DNA of 64,000 nucleotides from Nevskiaceae bacterium (GCA_024234075.1 JACKOV010000004.1:186001-250000), one strand, 5' to 3'; positions 32,718 to 41,431 are shown, counted from the stretch's first letter. Numbers and translations: made by a program. Notes: generated by a model from the sequence alone, not told the origin.

Positions 32718-33893
32718 TCAGACACCTGCGGCGGCGCGGGCACGTTCCAGGCCCACCTGCAGATCGCGCTGCAGGTCGTCGAGCGCCTCGATGCCCACCG
32801 ACAGACGCAGCAGCCCGTCGACCAGGCCGGCACGCTCGCGGGCCGCGGGTTCCATCGCCGCATGGGTCATGGTCGCCGGATGGGCGACCAGGCTTTCCAC
32901 GCCGCCGAGCGATTCGGCCAGCGAGAACAGCTGCAGACCCTCGACGAAGGCCTTGACCGCCGGCAGGCCACCGGCGAGCTCCAGCGTGACGATCGCGCCA
33001 TAACCGGTCTGCTGGCGTTTCGCGACCTCGTGGCCCGGATGGCGCGCGAGGCCGGGATACCAGACGCGGCGCACTGCGGGCTGGGTGTCGAGCCAGGCGG
33101 CGAGCGCATTGGCATTGCGCTCGTGGACGGCCAGGCGGGCATGCAGGGTCCGCAGGCCACGCAGCGTCAGATAGCTGTCGAACGCCGAGCCGGTCAGTCC
33201 GAGCGCATTGGCCCACCAGGCCGCCTTGTCCGCCAGCTCGGTCGTGGCCGCGACCACCGCGCCGCCGACCACGTCGCTGTGGCCGTTGAGGTACTTGGTG
33301 GTCGAGTGGACCACCAGGTCGGCACCGAGCGCGATCGGCTGCTGCAGCGCCGGCGACAGGAAGGTGTTGTCGACGGCCACCCGCGCGCCGCGGGCGTGGG
33401 CAAGCTCGGCGACCGCGCGGATGTCGGTGATCCGCAGCAGCGGATTGCTGGGCGTTTCGACCCAGACCAGCGCGGCCGGAGTCGCCAGCGCCTGTTCCAG
33501 CGCGCCCGGCACACCGAAATCGATGAAGTCGATCACCAGTTCGCCGCGCTGCTGCCAGGCACTGAACAGGCGGAACGAGCCGCCGTAGCAATCGTGCGGC
33601 GCAATGATGCGCGCGCCGACCGGCAGCAGATGGCCGACCAGGGTGATCGCACCCATGCCGGTGCTGGTGATCACCGCCGTGCCCTGCCCGCCCTCGAGCT
33701 CGCTGATCGCCTCGCCGAGCAGGTCGCGGGTCGGGTTGCCCGAGCGCGAGTAATCGTATTTGCGCTTGTCGCCGAAGCCGCGGAACGAGAAGGTCGAGCT
33801 CAGGTGGATCGGCGGCACGACCGCGCCGGTGATCGGGTCGGTTTCGAGGCCGGCACGGACGGCGCGGGTGGCAGCATCCAACGGTTGGGTCAT
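32718..33893 (-). CDS. metB: Cystathionine gamma-synthase/O-acylhomoserine thiolyase (PLP)
   Basis: A 391-residue PLP enzyme of the Cys/Met metabolism family. YDYSRSGNPTRDLL near residue 45, ITSTGMGAITLV, VWVETPSNPLLRITDI, VDNTFLSPALQQPI, and VVHSTTKYLNGHSDVVGG, in which the Lys binds PLP, are diagnostic. It joins an O-acylhomoserine to cysteine (or sulfide), giving cystathionine or homocysteine. MetB, MetZ and MetY are hard to separate by eye; the length and lack of MetY-type inserts favour MetB/MetZ. It overlaps metX by 4 bp, so metX-metB is one unit under the upstream SAM riboswitch. Confidence 0.9.
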   Translation of the reverse strand: MTQPLDAATRAVRAGLETDPITGAVVPPIHLSSTFSFRGFGDKRKYDYSRSGNPTRDLLGEAISELEGGQGTAVITSTGMGAITLVGHLLPVGARIIAPHDCYGGSFRLFSAWQQRGELVIDFIDFGVPGALEQALATPAALVWVETPSNPLLRITDIRAVAELAHARGARVAVDNTFLSPALQQPIALGADLVVHSTTKYLNGHSDVVGGAVVAATTELADKAAWWANALGLTGSAFDSYLTLRGLRTLHARLAVHERNANALAAWLDTQPAVRRVWYPGLARHPGHEVAKRQQTGYGAIVTLELAGGLPAVKAFVEGLQLFSLAESLGGVESLVAHPATMTHAAMEPAARERAGLVDGLLRLSVGIEALDDLQRDLQVGLERARAAAGV

Positions 33894-34981
33894 TCTCGGG
33901 CTCCGGACAGTTTCGCGAAAATCGGTTTCAGGGCCTCGGCTTCCTTCAGGAAGGCATCGTGGCCGTAGAGCGAGGAAATCTCCTGCAGCTTGGCATGCGG
34001 CAGCCGCGCGACCATGGCGCGCATGTCGGCGACCGGCACCAGCTGGTCCTCGCGCACCGCCACCGCCGTGACCGGCACGAAGATCCGCCCGGCATCGACG
34101 CGATGCAGGTCGATCGATTCCGACAGGCAGAGGAAGCCGTCCGGCTGGTAACGGGTCGCGTAATCCGCGCCGCGCGCCATCAGGTAGTCCTCTACCGGGA
34201 ACACGAAGCCGTGCTCGCCGGCGCGCGGCGTACCGCCGAAGCGGGCGGAGAATTCCTCGGGGCTGCGGTAGGTCGACATCGCCAGCGCACGGGCCAGTTG
34301 CAGCCCTTCCTGCGGCCGCCCGCAGTCGATCGCGAAGCGCACCATCCGCCGCTGCACCGCGCGCCAGGCCGTCGACATCGGATGGGTGCGGTCCGCGGCG
34401 CTGACGACGATCAGTTGCGCCACCCGGTCCGGATAACGCTCACCGAAGGCCAGCGCGACCATGCCGCCGTAGGAGGCACCGATAATCGCCCGCAAGGACT
34501 TGATGCCGAGATGGTTCAGCAGCCGCAGCAGCAGGTCGGCCTGGTCGTAGCTCGAGATGCTGGGGAAGGCCGCAGCGCCGCGCGGCCCGGTGGTTTCGCC
34601 GCTGCCGCCGAGATAGTCGAACGACAGCACGCGCAGACGCTCCACCGGGAACGCCAGCCCGGGGCCGGCGACATCGTGCCACCAGCCGCTCTGGGGGGCC
34701 TCGGTCGAGTAGACCCGGCGGTGGGCGGATATGCCGCCGAGCGTGGCCACCACCGGCGCGTTCGCCGGCCCGGCGATGCGCCAGGCCAGGCGCACCGCGC
34801 CCAGCCGGCCACCGTGGTGCAACGTCAGCTCGCCGGGGATCTCCAGCAGCCCCTCGCGGACCTGCAGCACGGGCGTGTCGGGGGTGGTGGGCGCCGGCTC
34901 GTGGGCGCCGGCCGGGGCTACGGCAGTGCTGCCGAGGGGTTCGGCAGACGTGGCAGGCAGATTGTCGGGACGCTCCGTCAT
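33890..34981 (-). CDS. metX: Homoserine O-acyltransferase, alpha/beta-hydrolase type
   Basis: A 363-residue MetX-family enzyme that acylates homoserine with succinyl- or acetyl-CoA, the committed step of methionine synthesis. After a Pro/Ala-rich leader of about 40 residues the fold begins at TLHHGGRLGAVRLAWRIAG; LGGISAHRRV supplies oxyanion-hole residues, the nucleophile lies in IIGASYGGMVALAFGERYP, the acid in REDQLVPVADM and the His in LYGHDAFLKE. Donor choice cannot be read with certainty; related short MetX proteins are often succinyltransferases. The ATG at 34979-34981 with GGAG upstream is chosen because the frame farther upstream is the riboswitch leader read as codons. Confidence 0.9.
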   Translation of the reverse strand: MTERPDNLPATSAEPLGSTAVAPAGAHEPAPTTPDTPVLQVREGLLEIPGELTLHHGGRLGAVRLAWRIAGPANAPVVATLGGISAHRRVYSTEAPQSGWWHDVAGPGLAFPVERLRVLSFDYLGGSGETTGPRGAAAFPSISSYDQADLLLRLLNHLGIKSLRAIIGASYGGMVALAFGERYPDRVAQLIVVSAADRTHPMSTAWRAVQRRMVRFAIDCGRPQEGLQLARALAMSTYRSPEEFSARFGGTPRAGEHGFVFPVEDYLMARGADYATRYQPDGFLCLSESIDLHRVDAGRIFVPVTAVAVREDQLVPVADMRAMVARLPHAKLQEISSLYGHDAFLKEAEALKPIFAKLSGARE

Positions 34982-35156
34982 GGTCTCCAGTGCCTTCAGG
35001 ACGCCGGCCCTGGGGCCGACATTGCACTCGTCGAGACGCTCCGGAGCACCTGCCAGGGCAGGCTGCCTGCGCCCTTCCCCGCTTGAAGCCGACCGTCGGT
35101 CGGACTCCGTTGCGAAGCTGCGCGGACCGCTCATCTGTCGCGGGGCCGCGCGGGCC

Positions 35157-35256
35157 GCCGCTGCAGGAGTTGGCACCTTGCCCGAAAGGGTGAGTTTCGG
35201 CGGTTGCCCCGGCGTCAAAGGGCCTTTCCCTCAGCCGGTCTCGATGAGTGGCGCGG
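35157..35256 (-). promoter_or_regulatory. SAM-I (S-box) riboswitch upstream of metX-metB
   Basis: On the minus strand the leader shows the S-box core in order: CATCGAGA, P2 CCGGC paired with GCCGG around the kink-turn GAGGGA and GGCCC loop, then GGGGCAACC, P3 CCGAAA paired with TTTCGG, P4 GGCA paired with TGCC, and the closing CAACTCCTGCAG. These match the consensus positions CAAGAGA, GAGGGA, GGCAACC and GGTGC-AA-TCC-GCAG of the SAM-I aptamer. It binds S-adenosylmethionine and would lower metX-metB expression when SAM is plentiful. About 180 nt separate it from the metX ATG; no T-run was found there, so the expression platform may act on translation or through Rho. Confidence 0.88.
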
Positions 35257-35286
35257 AGTCTACGGAGCCCGCCCTGTGACCGTCAA
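35257..35286 (-). promoter_or_regulatory. Sigma-70-type promoter for the metX-metB leader
   Basis: Reading the minus strand, TTGACG (35286-35281) and TAGACT (35262-35257) are 18 bp apart. Transcription from this pair would begin at about 35250, exactly at the 5' side of the SAM-I aptamer, which supports both calls. Confidence 0.7.
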
Positions 35287-35302
35287 TCAGCGCCGTCGCC
35301 GC

Positions 35303-35331
35303 TTGCCGCAGACCGGTACATTTGCTAATGT
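35303..35331 (+). promoter_or_regulatory. Promoter of the his operon
   Basis: TTGCCG (35303-35308) and TAATGT (35326-35331) are 17 bp apart and the -10 has an extended TG motif (TGCTAATGT). It lies just upstream of the TrpR-like gene and overlaps the dyads at 35324-35350. Confidence 0.5.
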
Positions 35332-35350
35332 GTTAGCACGCTATTACATT
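35324..35350 (+). promoter_or_regulatory. Operator-like overlapping dyads at the his promoter
   Basis: Two inverted repeats overlap here: GCTAA-TGTG-TTAGC (35324-35337, perfect 5-bp arms) and a longer one with arms AATGTGTTAG (35327-35336) and CTATTACATT (35341-35350) that match at 8 of 10 positions around a 4-nt centre. They cover the -10 box and the start of the transcript, directly before the TrpR-like gene. A bound repressor, perhaps that protein itself, would block transcription of the whole his operon. Confidence 0.55.
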
Positions 35351-35358
35351 GGAACGCG

Positions 35359-35691
35359 ATGAAGCAGCACCGCAACCTCTCGCCGCGCCAGGAAGCATTG
35401 TTCGAACGCGGCCTGTACCAGGCCATCCTGACCCTCAAGACGGTCGAGGAATGCCGGGCATTCTTCCGCGACCTGTGCACGCCGGCGGAGCTCGAAGCCA
35501 TGGCGGATCGCTGGGCGGTGGTCGAGTGGCTGGAACGCGGCACTTCGTACCGCGAGATCCACAAGACGACCGGCGTCAGCGTCACGACCATCGGCCGGGT
35601 GGCGCGTTATGTCGCCGACGGCAACGGCGGCTACGAGCTGGCGCGGCGCCGGATCGAGGCGCAGCGCCATCCGGGCCCGGCGCCCCGCTGA
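35359..35691 (+). CDS. TrpR/YerC/YecD-family transcriptional regulator
   Basis: A 110-residue all-helical protein of the TrpR-like superfamily. DLCTPAELEAMADRWAVVEWL (about 35-55) is the conserved linker helix and TSYREIHKTTGVSVTTIGRVARYV (about 62-85) the helix-turn-helix. In Xanthomonads and relatives a gene of this family precedes hisG, as it does here (79 bp upstream). It probably represses the his operon, although the effector need not be tryptophan; the TrpR tryptophan pocket is not clearly kept. Dyad sites in its promoter suggest autoregulation. Confidence 0.85.
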   Translation: MKQHRNLSPRQEALFERGLYQAILTLKTVEECRAFFRDLCTPAELEAMADRWAVVEWLERGTSYREIHKTTGVSVTTIGRVARYVADGNGGYELARRRIEAQRHPGPAPR

Positions 35692-35770
35692 GCGCGGCGT
35701 CGGGCTGCTTTCCCCTCTTTCCACCCGCGCGAGCGATATCGCGCCTTTCCGCAGGACCGGTTTCCCGATC

Positions 35771-36670
35771 ATGGACAAAGACCTTCGGCTCAAGCTCGCG
35801 GTGCAGAAGTCCGGCCGTCTCACCGACCCTTCGGTGGACCTGCTGGTCCGCTGTGGCCTGAAGTTCTCGCGCGGCAAGGACCAGCTGGTCGGCTACGGCG
35901 AGAACATGCCGCTCGACCTGCTGTTCGTCCGCGACGACGACATTCCCGACCTCGTGCAGGAGGACGTCAGCGACCTCGGCCTGGTGGGCCTGAACGTGAT
36001 CGAGGAAAAACGCCTCGAGCTCGCCGCGCGCGGTACTGCGGCGCGTTTCGAGGTGCTGCGCTCGCTGGACTTCGGCCGTTGCCGGTTGAGCATCGCGGTG
36101 CCCGACGGCACCCTCTTCACGGGTCCGGACTGGCTGCGCGGCAAGCGCATCGCCACGACCTATCCCTATCTGCTGGCGCATTATCTGGCCGAAAGGAAAA
36201 TCGAGGCCGAGATCGTCACGCTGTCCGGTGCCGTCGAAATCGCACCGCGTCTGGGCCGTGCCGACGCGATCTGCGACCTGGTCTCGACGGGTTCGACGCT
36301 GGTCGCCAACCGCCTGCACGAAGTGGAAACCGTGCTCGAGAGCCATGCCGTGCTGATCCGCACGCCGGTGGCGTTGCCGGCGGTCAAGAACGAATGGGTC
36401 GAGCGTCTGCTGATGCGCATCGACGGCGTGCAGCAGGTCAAGGAAAGCAAGTACATCATGCTGCATGCGCCGCGGGCCGCGCTGGCCGAGATCCGCGGCC
36501 TGCTGCCGGGCAGCGAGTCGCCGACGATCATTCCGCTGGACGGGCACCCCGACAAGGTGGCGATCCATGCGGTCTGTCGCGAGAACGTGTTCTGGGAAAC
36601 GCTCGAGAGCCTGAAGAAAGCCGGCGCCAGCGCATTGCTGGTGCTGCCCGTGGAGAAGATGCTGGCGTGA
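35771..36670 (+). CDS. hisG: ATP phosphoribosyltransferase, long form
   Basis: A 299-residue long-form HisG that catalyses the first and regulated step of histidine synthesis. LKLAVQKSGRL (residues 7-17), FVRDDDIPDLVQEDVSDLGLVG, and the PRPP-binding segment ICDLVSTGSTLVANRL are present. The C-terminal regulatory domain (about 225-299, with IIPLDGHPDKVAIHAVC) binds histidine for feedback inhibition, so no HisZ is needed. The ATG at 35771 starts the homology. The stop overlaps the hisD GTG start. Confidence 0.95.
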   Translation: MDKDLRLKLAVQKSGRLTDPSVDLLVRCGLKFSRGKDQLVGYGENMPLDLLFVRDDDIPDLVQEDVSDLGLVGLNVIEEKRLELAARGTAARFEVLRSLDFGRCRLSIAVPDGTLFTGPDWLRGKRIATTYPYLLAHYLAERKIEAEIVTLSGAVEIAPRLGRADAICDLVSTGSTLVANRLHEVETVLESHAVLIRTPVALPAVKNEWVERLLMRIDGVQQVKESKYIMLHAPRAALAEIRGLLPGSESPTIIPLDGHPDKVAIHAVCRENVFWETLESLKKAGASALLVLPVEKMLA

Positions 36671-37986
36671 CACTTCCATTGCTGCAGTGGTCTGCACTCG
36701 ACGACGCGGCGCGGCGTGCCGCGCTCGGCCGTCCTTCGCCCGAAGCGCGGGCCGATCTGGCCGCGGCCGTGGCCGCGATCGTCGAGGCGGTGCGCGAGCG
36801 CGGCGACGACGCGCTGCGCGAGTATTCAGCCCGTTTCGATGGCGTACAGCTCGACTCGCTGCGCGTCGCCGAAGCGGAGTTTGCGGCGGCTGCCGCGCGG
36901 CTCGCCGGCCCGGCGCTGCAGGCGATCGAGCGGGCAGTCGACAACGTGCGGCGCTTCCACGAAGCACAGCGCCTCGCACCGCTGTCGGTCGAGACGTCGC
37001 CGGGGGTGTGCTGCGAGCGGATGGTGCGGCCGATCCAGGCCGTCGGCCTGTACGTGCCGGCGGGCTCCGCGCCGCTGCCCTCGGCGCTGATCATGGCGGC
37101 AGTGCCGGCCCGGCTCGCCGGCTGTCCGCGAATCGCACTGTGCACGCCGCCCGGCAAGGAAGGCCGGGTCGACGACGCGATCCTGGCCGCGGCCCGAGTG
37201 TGTGGCGTCGACGAGGTCTATCGTGTCGGCGGCGCCCAGGCGATCGCCGCCCTCGCCTATGGCACGGTCTCGGTTCCCAAGGTCGACAAGATCTTCGGTC
37301 CGGGTTCCGCCTGGGTCACGGCGGCCAAGCAGCGCGTCGCCGCCGATCCGGCCGGCGCAGCGCTCGATCTGCCTGCCGGCCCTTCCGAGGTGCTGGTGAT
37401 CGCCGACCAGGCGGCGCGCGCGGAATTCGTCGCTGCCGATCTGCTGGCCCAGGCCGAGCACGACGTGCTGGCGCAGGCCATCCTCATCACCGATTCGCGC
37501 GAGCTGGCGCAGGCGGTGCAGCAGGCCGTCGAGCGGCAGCGCGCCACGCTGTCGCGGGCGACGGTGCTGGCGGGCTCGCTGGCCCAGAGCCGCATCCTGC
37601 TGGTCGAGGATCTGGAAACGGCCTTCGCGATCTCCAATGCCTATGCGCCCGAGCATCTGATCCTGCAGTTGCGCGAACCGCGTCGCTGGCTGGAGCGCGT
37701 GACCAGCGCCGGTTCGGTGTTCCTCGGTGAATGGACACCGGAACCGATGGGCGACTATTGCTCCGGCACCAATCACGTGCTGCCGACCTACGGGCATGCG
37801 CGCGCCTACAGCGGCCTGTCGCTGTTCGACTTCGTCAAGCGCATCACGGTGCAGGAGATCACGCCGGCCGGGTTGCTGGATCTCGGGCCGACGGCCGTGA
37901 CCCTGGCGGGCCTCGAAGGTCTCGACGCCCATGCCGCGGCGGTCGAGCGGCGGCTGGCGGTGCTGCGCCGGGAGACGCCTCGATGA
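36667..37986 (+). CDS. hisD: Histidinol dehydrogenase
   Basis: A 439-residue Zn enzyme that performs the last two oxidations of histidine synthesis. Key blocks are GLYVPAGSAPLPSALIMAAVPA, YRVGGAQAIAALAYGT, KIFGPGSAWVTAAKQRV, LPAGPSEVLVIAD, ADLLAQAEHDVLAQAIL and YAPEHLIL, including the catalytic Glu/His. The start is GTG at 36667-36669, overlapping the hisG stop (GTGA); no ATG fits the conserved N-terminus. Overlap by 4 bp with hisC at the other end. Confidence 0.95.
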   Translation: MTLPLLQWSALDDAARRAALGRPSPEARADLAAAVAAIVEAVRERGDDALREYSARFDGVQLDSLRVAEAEFAAAAARLAGPALQAIERAVDNVRRFHEAQRLAPLSVETSPGVCCERMVRPIQAVGLYVPAGSAPLPSALIMAAVPARLAGCPRIALCTPPGKEGRVDDAILAAARVCGVDEVYRVGGAQAIAALAYGTVSVPKVDKIFGPGSAWVTAAKQRVAADPAGAALDLPAGPSEVLVIADQAARAEFVAADLLAQAEHDVLAQAILITDSRELAQAVQQAVERQRATLSRATVLAGSLAQSRILLVEDLETAFAISNAYAPEHLILQLREPRRWLERVTSAGSVFLGEWTPEPMGDYCSGTNHVLPTYGHARAYSGLSLFDFVKRITVQEITPAGLLDLGPTAVTLAGLEGLDAHAAAVERRLAVLRRETPR

Positions 37987-39035
37987 CCGATCCACTGGCG
38001 CTGGCGCGCCCGGAAATCCTCGCGCTGCGGCCTTACGAACACGCCGCCTGGGATCCGCGGCTGGAGCGCCTGCATGCCAACGAATCGCCCTGGCGCGTGC
38101 CGGGCGACACATCCACCGCCGGGCTCAACCGCTATCCCGAACCGCAGCCGCAGCCCCTGGTCGAGGCACTTGCCGCGCTGTACGGTGTCGCACCGGCGCA
38201 GCTGCTGGTCGGGCGCGGCAGCGACGAGGCCATCGATCTGCTGACCCGCACGTTCTGTGCGGCGGGCCGCGATGCGGTGCTGGTCTGTCCGCCGACTTTC
38301 GGCATGTATGCGGTGGCGGCGCTGATCCAGGGTGCCGGCGTCATCAAGGTGCCGCTGCGCCGGGACGCGGGCTTCGCACTCGATCTGCCGGCCTTGCGCG
38401 CCGCATTGTCACCGGCGGTCAAGCTCGTCTATCTGTGTACGCCGAACAATCCGACCGGCAATGAGTTGCCCGAGGCCGACGTGCTGGCGGTGCTCGAAGC
38501 CTGCGCGGGCCGTGCGCTGGTGGTGGTCGACGAGGCCTACGCGGAGTTCACCACACATCCCGGCTATGCGCGGCGGCTGGCCGAGTTTCCGCATCTGGTC
38601 GTGCTGCGCACCCTGTCGAAAGCGCAGGGTCTGGCCGGCGCGCGGGTCGGCAGCCTGCTGGCCAGCCCGGCGATCGTCGCACTGCTGCGCAAGATCATCC
38701 CGCCCTATGCGATCGCGCAGCCGACGGTCGAAGCGGCACTGCAGGCCTTGCAGCCGCCGGCCCAGGCCGTGGCGCGCGAGCGGCTCGCGACCACCCTCGC
38801 CGAGCGCACGCGGCTCGCCGCAGCGCTCGGTTTGCTGCCGACCGTGCTGCGGGTCTGGCCGAGCGCCGCGAACTTCCTGCTGGTCGAGTTCCACGACGCG
38901 GCGGCGGCGCTGCGCGCCATCATGGCAGCGGGGCTGATCGTGCGCGACTTCCGCGGCGCAGGTCTCGGCGAAGTCTTGCGCATCACCATCGGTTCGCCCG
39001 AGCAGAACGATCGACTGATCCGGAGTCTGGCATGA
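37983..39035 (+). CDS. hisC: Histidinol-phosphate aminotransferase
   Basis: A 350-residue PLP-dependent fold-type I aminotransferase. LHANESPWRVP, GRGSDEAIDLLTRTFC, CPPTFGMYAVAA, LCTPNNPTGNELP, VVVDEAYAEF and LRTLSKAQGLAGARVGSLL (PLP-binding Lys) are all present. It converts imidazole-acetol phosphate to histidinol phosphate. The ATG overlaps the hisD stop (ATGA) and its own stop overlaps hisB the same way. Confidence 0.94.
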   Translation: MTDPLALARPEILALRPYEHAAWDPRLERLHANESPWRVPGDTSTAGLNRYPEPQPQPLVEALAALYGVAPAQLLVGRGSDEAIDLLTRTFCAAGRDAVLVCPPTFGMYAVAALIQGAGVIKVPLRRDAGFALDLPALRAALSPAVKLVYLCTPNNPTGNELPEADVLAVLEACAGRALVVVDEAYAEFTTHPGYARRLAEFPHLVVLRTLSKAQGLAGARVGSLLASPAIVALLRKIIPPYAIAQPTVEAALQALQPPAQAVARERLATTLAERTRLAAALGLLPTVLRVWPSAANFLLVEFHDAAAALRAIMAAGLIVRDFRGAGLGEVLRITIGSPEQNDRLIRSLA

Positions 39036-40093
39036 AGGTACTGTTCGTCGATCGTGACGGCACGTTGATCGAGGAGCCGGCCGACGAGCAGGTCGACGCG
39101 CTCGACAAGATCCGCTTCATGCCCGACGTGTTCGCCAGCCTGCAGGAGCTGGCCAAGGCCGGCTGGAGGCTGGCGATCGTCACCAACCAGGATGGCCTGG
39201 GCACGGCCAGCTTTCCGCAACAGGACTACGAGATTCCGCAACGCTTCATGCTGGATGCGTTCGCCAGCCAGGGCATCGAGTTCGAGGCGGTATTCGTCTG
39301 TCCGCATCGACCCGCCGACGGCTGCGCCTGCCGCAAGCCGCAGACCGCGCTGCTCGACGACTGGATCCGCGAACGCGGCGTGGATCTCGGCGCCAGCGCC
39401 GTGATCGGCGATCGCGACACCGACCTGCAGCTGGCCGGCAACCTCGGCATTCGCGGCCTGCGGGTGCGACGTCACGGCACGGCGGCCGAGACCTGGCCGG
39501 CGATCACGCGCGAGCTGCTGGCCCGTCGCGCCACCGTGACCCGCAGGACCCGCGAGACCGAGATCGTGGTCAGCGTCGATCTCGATGCCACCGGCCCGGT
39601 GCGCGCCAGCACCGGCATCGGCTTCTTCGATCACATGCTCGAACAGCTCGGCAAGCATGGCGGTTTCGCGCTCGAGCTCGATTGCAGGGGCGATCTGCAC
39701 ATCGACGAGCATCACACCATCGAGGATTGCGCGCTGGCACTCGGCGAGGCGCTGCGGCGCGCGCTCGGCGACAAGCGCGGCATCGCCCGCTATGGCTTCC
39801 TGCTGCCGATGGACGAGGCTCGGGTGCAGGTCGCGATCGACCTGTCCGGCCGGGCCTATGCGGTCTGGGAGGGGCAGTTCGGCCGCGACCAGGTGGGCGG
39901 CATGCCCAGCGAACTCGTGCCGCATTTCTTCCGCTCGCTGGCCGACGCGCTCGGCGCGGCGCTGCATGTCTCGGTGGTCGGCGACAACACCCATCACATG
40001 ATCGAGGCCTGCTTCAAGGGCGTCGGCCGGGCCTTGCGTCAGGCGTTCCGCCGCGAGAGCGATGATCTGCCGAGCACCAAGGGGGTGCTCTGA
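39032..40093 (+). CDS. hisB: Bifunctional imidazoleglycerol-phosphate dehydratase/histidinol-phosphatase
   Basis: A 353-residue fusion. The N-terminal HAD phosphatase (about 1-160) has FVDRDGTLIEEP with the DxD nucleophile (Asp7, Asp9), IVTNQDGLG, the Zn-binding CPHRPADGCACRKP and VIGDRDTDLQLA. The C-terminal dehydratase (about 165-353) has STGIGFFDHMLEQLGKHGGF, CRGDLHIDEHHTIEDCALALG and the NTHHMIEACFKGVGRAL metal-binding block. This fused form is typical of Gammaproteobacteria. It overlaps hisC by 4 bp and hisH by 1 bp. Confidence 0.96.
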   Translation: MKVLFVDRDGTLIEEPADEQVDALDKIRFMPDVFASLQELAKAGWRLAIVTNQDGLGTASFPQQDYEIPQRFMLDAFASQGIEFEAVFVCPHRPADGCACRKPQTALLDDWIRERGVDLGASAVIGDRDTDLQLAGNLGIRGLRVRRHGTAAETWPAITRELLARRATVTRRTRETEIVVSVDLDATGPVRASTGIGFFDHMLEQLGKHGGFALELDCRGDLHIDEHHTIEDCALALGEALRRALGDKRGIARYGFLLPMDEARVQVAIDLSGRAYAVWEGQFGRDQVGGMPSELVPHFFRSLADALGAALHVSVVGDNTHHMIEACFKGVGRALRQAFRRESDDLPSTKGVL

Positions 40094-40692
40094 TGGACGT
40101 CGACGTGGTGATCGTCGATTCGGGCGGTGCGAACCTCGCCTCGCTCGGCTTTGCGCTCGAGCGACTCGGCGCCCGCTCCCGCGTCAGCAGCGATCCCGCC
40201 ACGATTGTCGCGGCACCGCGGGTGTTGCTGCCGGGCGTCGGCTCGGCCGGCGATGCCATGCAGCGCCTGCGCAGTGCCGGTCTCGACCGGGTGCTGCCCG
40301 GTTTGCGTCAGCCGTTGCTCGGCATCTGTCTCGGCATGCAGTTGCTGTTCGAGCGCTCGGCCGAAGACGATGCCGCGGGTCTCGGCATCCTGCCCGGCCG
40401 CGTCGAGCGCCTGCAGGCCGCGCCGGGCCGTCCGGTGCCGCACATGGGCTGGAATACCCTCGAGCCCTGCGGCGCCGACCCGCTGCTGCAGGACATCCCG
40501 GCCGGCGAACATTTCTACTTCGTGCACAGCTATGCTGCCCACCCTTCGACGACGACCCTGGCCACCGCCGACTACGGCGGCCCGGTGGTGGCCGTCGCCG
40601 GGCGCGACAACTTCCGCGGTGTGCAGTTCCACCCGGAACGCTCGGGCGCCGCCGGCGCGAAGCTGCTCGCCAACTTCCTGAGGCTCGCCTGA
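40093..40692 (+). CDS. hisH: Imidazole glycerol phosphate synthase, glutaminase subunit
   Basis: A 199-residue class I glutamine amidotransferase that feeds ammonia to HisF. The triad is Cys79 (LLGICLGMQLLF), His180 and Glu182 (VQFHPERSG); LLPGVGSAGDAM forms the oxyanion-side loop. It shares its first and last base positions with hisB and hisA respectively. Confidence 0.95.
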   Translation: MDVDVVIVDSGGANLASLGFALERLGARSRVSSDPATIVAAPRVLLPGVGSAGDAMQRLRSAGLDRVLPGLRQPLLGICLGMQLLFERSAEDDAAGLGILPGRVERLQAAPGRPVPHMGWNTLEPCGADPLLQDIPAGEHFYFVHSYAAHPSTTTLATADYGGPVVAVAGRDNFRGVQFHPERSGAAGAKLLANFLRLA

Positions 40693-41429
40693 TGCTGCTG
40701 ATTCCCTCGATCGACCTGCGCGGTGGATGTTGCGTGCGCCTGCTGCGCGGCGATTTCGCCGCCGAGACCCGCTACGACCTCGAGCCGCATGAATTGCTCG
40801 GACGCTATCGGGCCCTCGGCGCTTCCTGGCTGCACATCGTCGATCTCGACGGCGCGCGCGACGGCCAGCTCGCCAATCGCAGCCTGCTGTTGACGCTCGC
40901 CAGCCAGCGGGCGGTGAACCTGCAGGTCGGCGGCGGCGTGCGCTCGCTGGCCGTGGTCGACGACCTGCTGCGCAACGGTGTCGATCGGGTCGTGGTCGGT
41001 AGCGCGGCGATCGAGGAACCCGCAGCCGTCGCGCAATGGCTGACGCAGTTCGGGCCGGAGCGCGTCTGCCTGGCGTTCGACGTCAAGGCCGACGACGACG
41101 GCGTGCCGCGGGTGCAGACCCGCGGCTGGACCCGCGGCACCCGCCTGTCGCTCTGGGATGCCGTCGCCGGCTTCGTGGACGCCGGCCTCTGCCATGTGTT
41201 GTGCACCGACGTGCAGCGCGACGGCGCGCTCGAAGGCCCGTCGCTGGCCCTGTATGCCGAAGCCCTGCGCCGCTATCCGCAACTGCGCTGGCAAGCCTCG
41301 GGCGGCGTGCGCGATGCCGCCGATCTCGCGGCCTTGAGCGAACTCGGCGTCGCCGCGGCGATCAGCGGCAAGGCGCTGCTCGAGGAGCGCATCACCGCCG
41401 CCGCGTTGCGCCCCTATCTCGCGGGCTGA
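40692..41429 (+). CDS. hisA: Phosphoribosylformimino-AICAR isomerase
   Basis: A 245-residue TIM barrel. IPSIDLRGGCCVRLLRGDF at the N-terminus supplies the first catalytic Asp; LHIVDLDGARDGQLAN, LQVGGGVRSL, VVVGSAAIEEP and the second Asp in HVLCTDVQRDGALEGPS are present. It performs the Amadori rearrangement of ProFAR. The ATG overlaps the final base of the hisH stop codon; upstream the frame runs antisense-like through hisH and is not used. HisF follows after 2 bp. Confidence 0.93.
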   Translation: MLLIPSIDLRGGCCVRLLRGDFAAETRYDLEPHELLGRYRALGASWLHIVDLDGARDGQLANRSLLLTLASQRAVNLQVGGGVRSLAVVDDLLRNGVDRVVVGSAAIEEPAAVAQWLTQFGPERVCLAFDVKADDDGVPRVQTRGWTRGTRLSLWDAVAGFVDAGLCHVLCTDVQRDGALEGPSLALYAEALRRYPQLRWQASGGVRDAADLAALSELGVAAAISGKALLEERITAAALRPYLAG

Positions 41430-41431
41430 GC

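Noticed and set aside
34982..35218. N-terminal extension of metX from an upstream TTG
   Set aside because: The extension would translate the SAM-I aptamer and its linker; the ATG at 34981 has a ribosome site and starts the normal protein.
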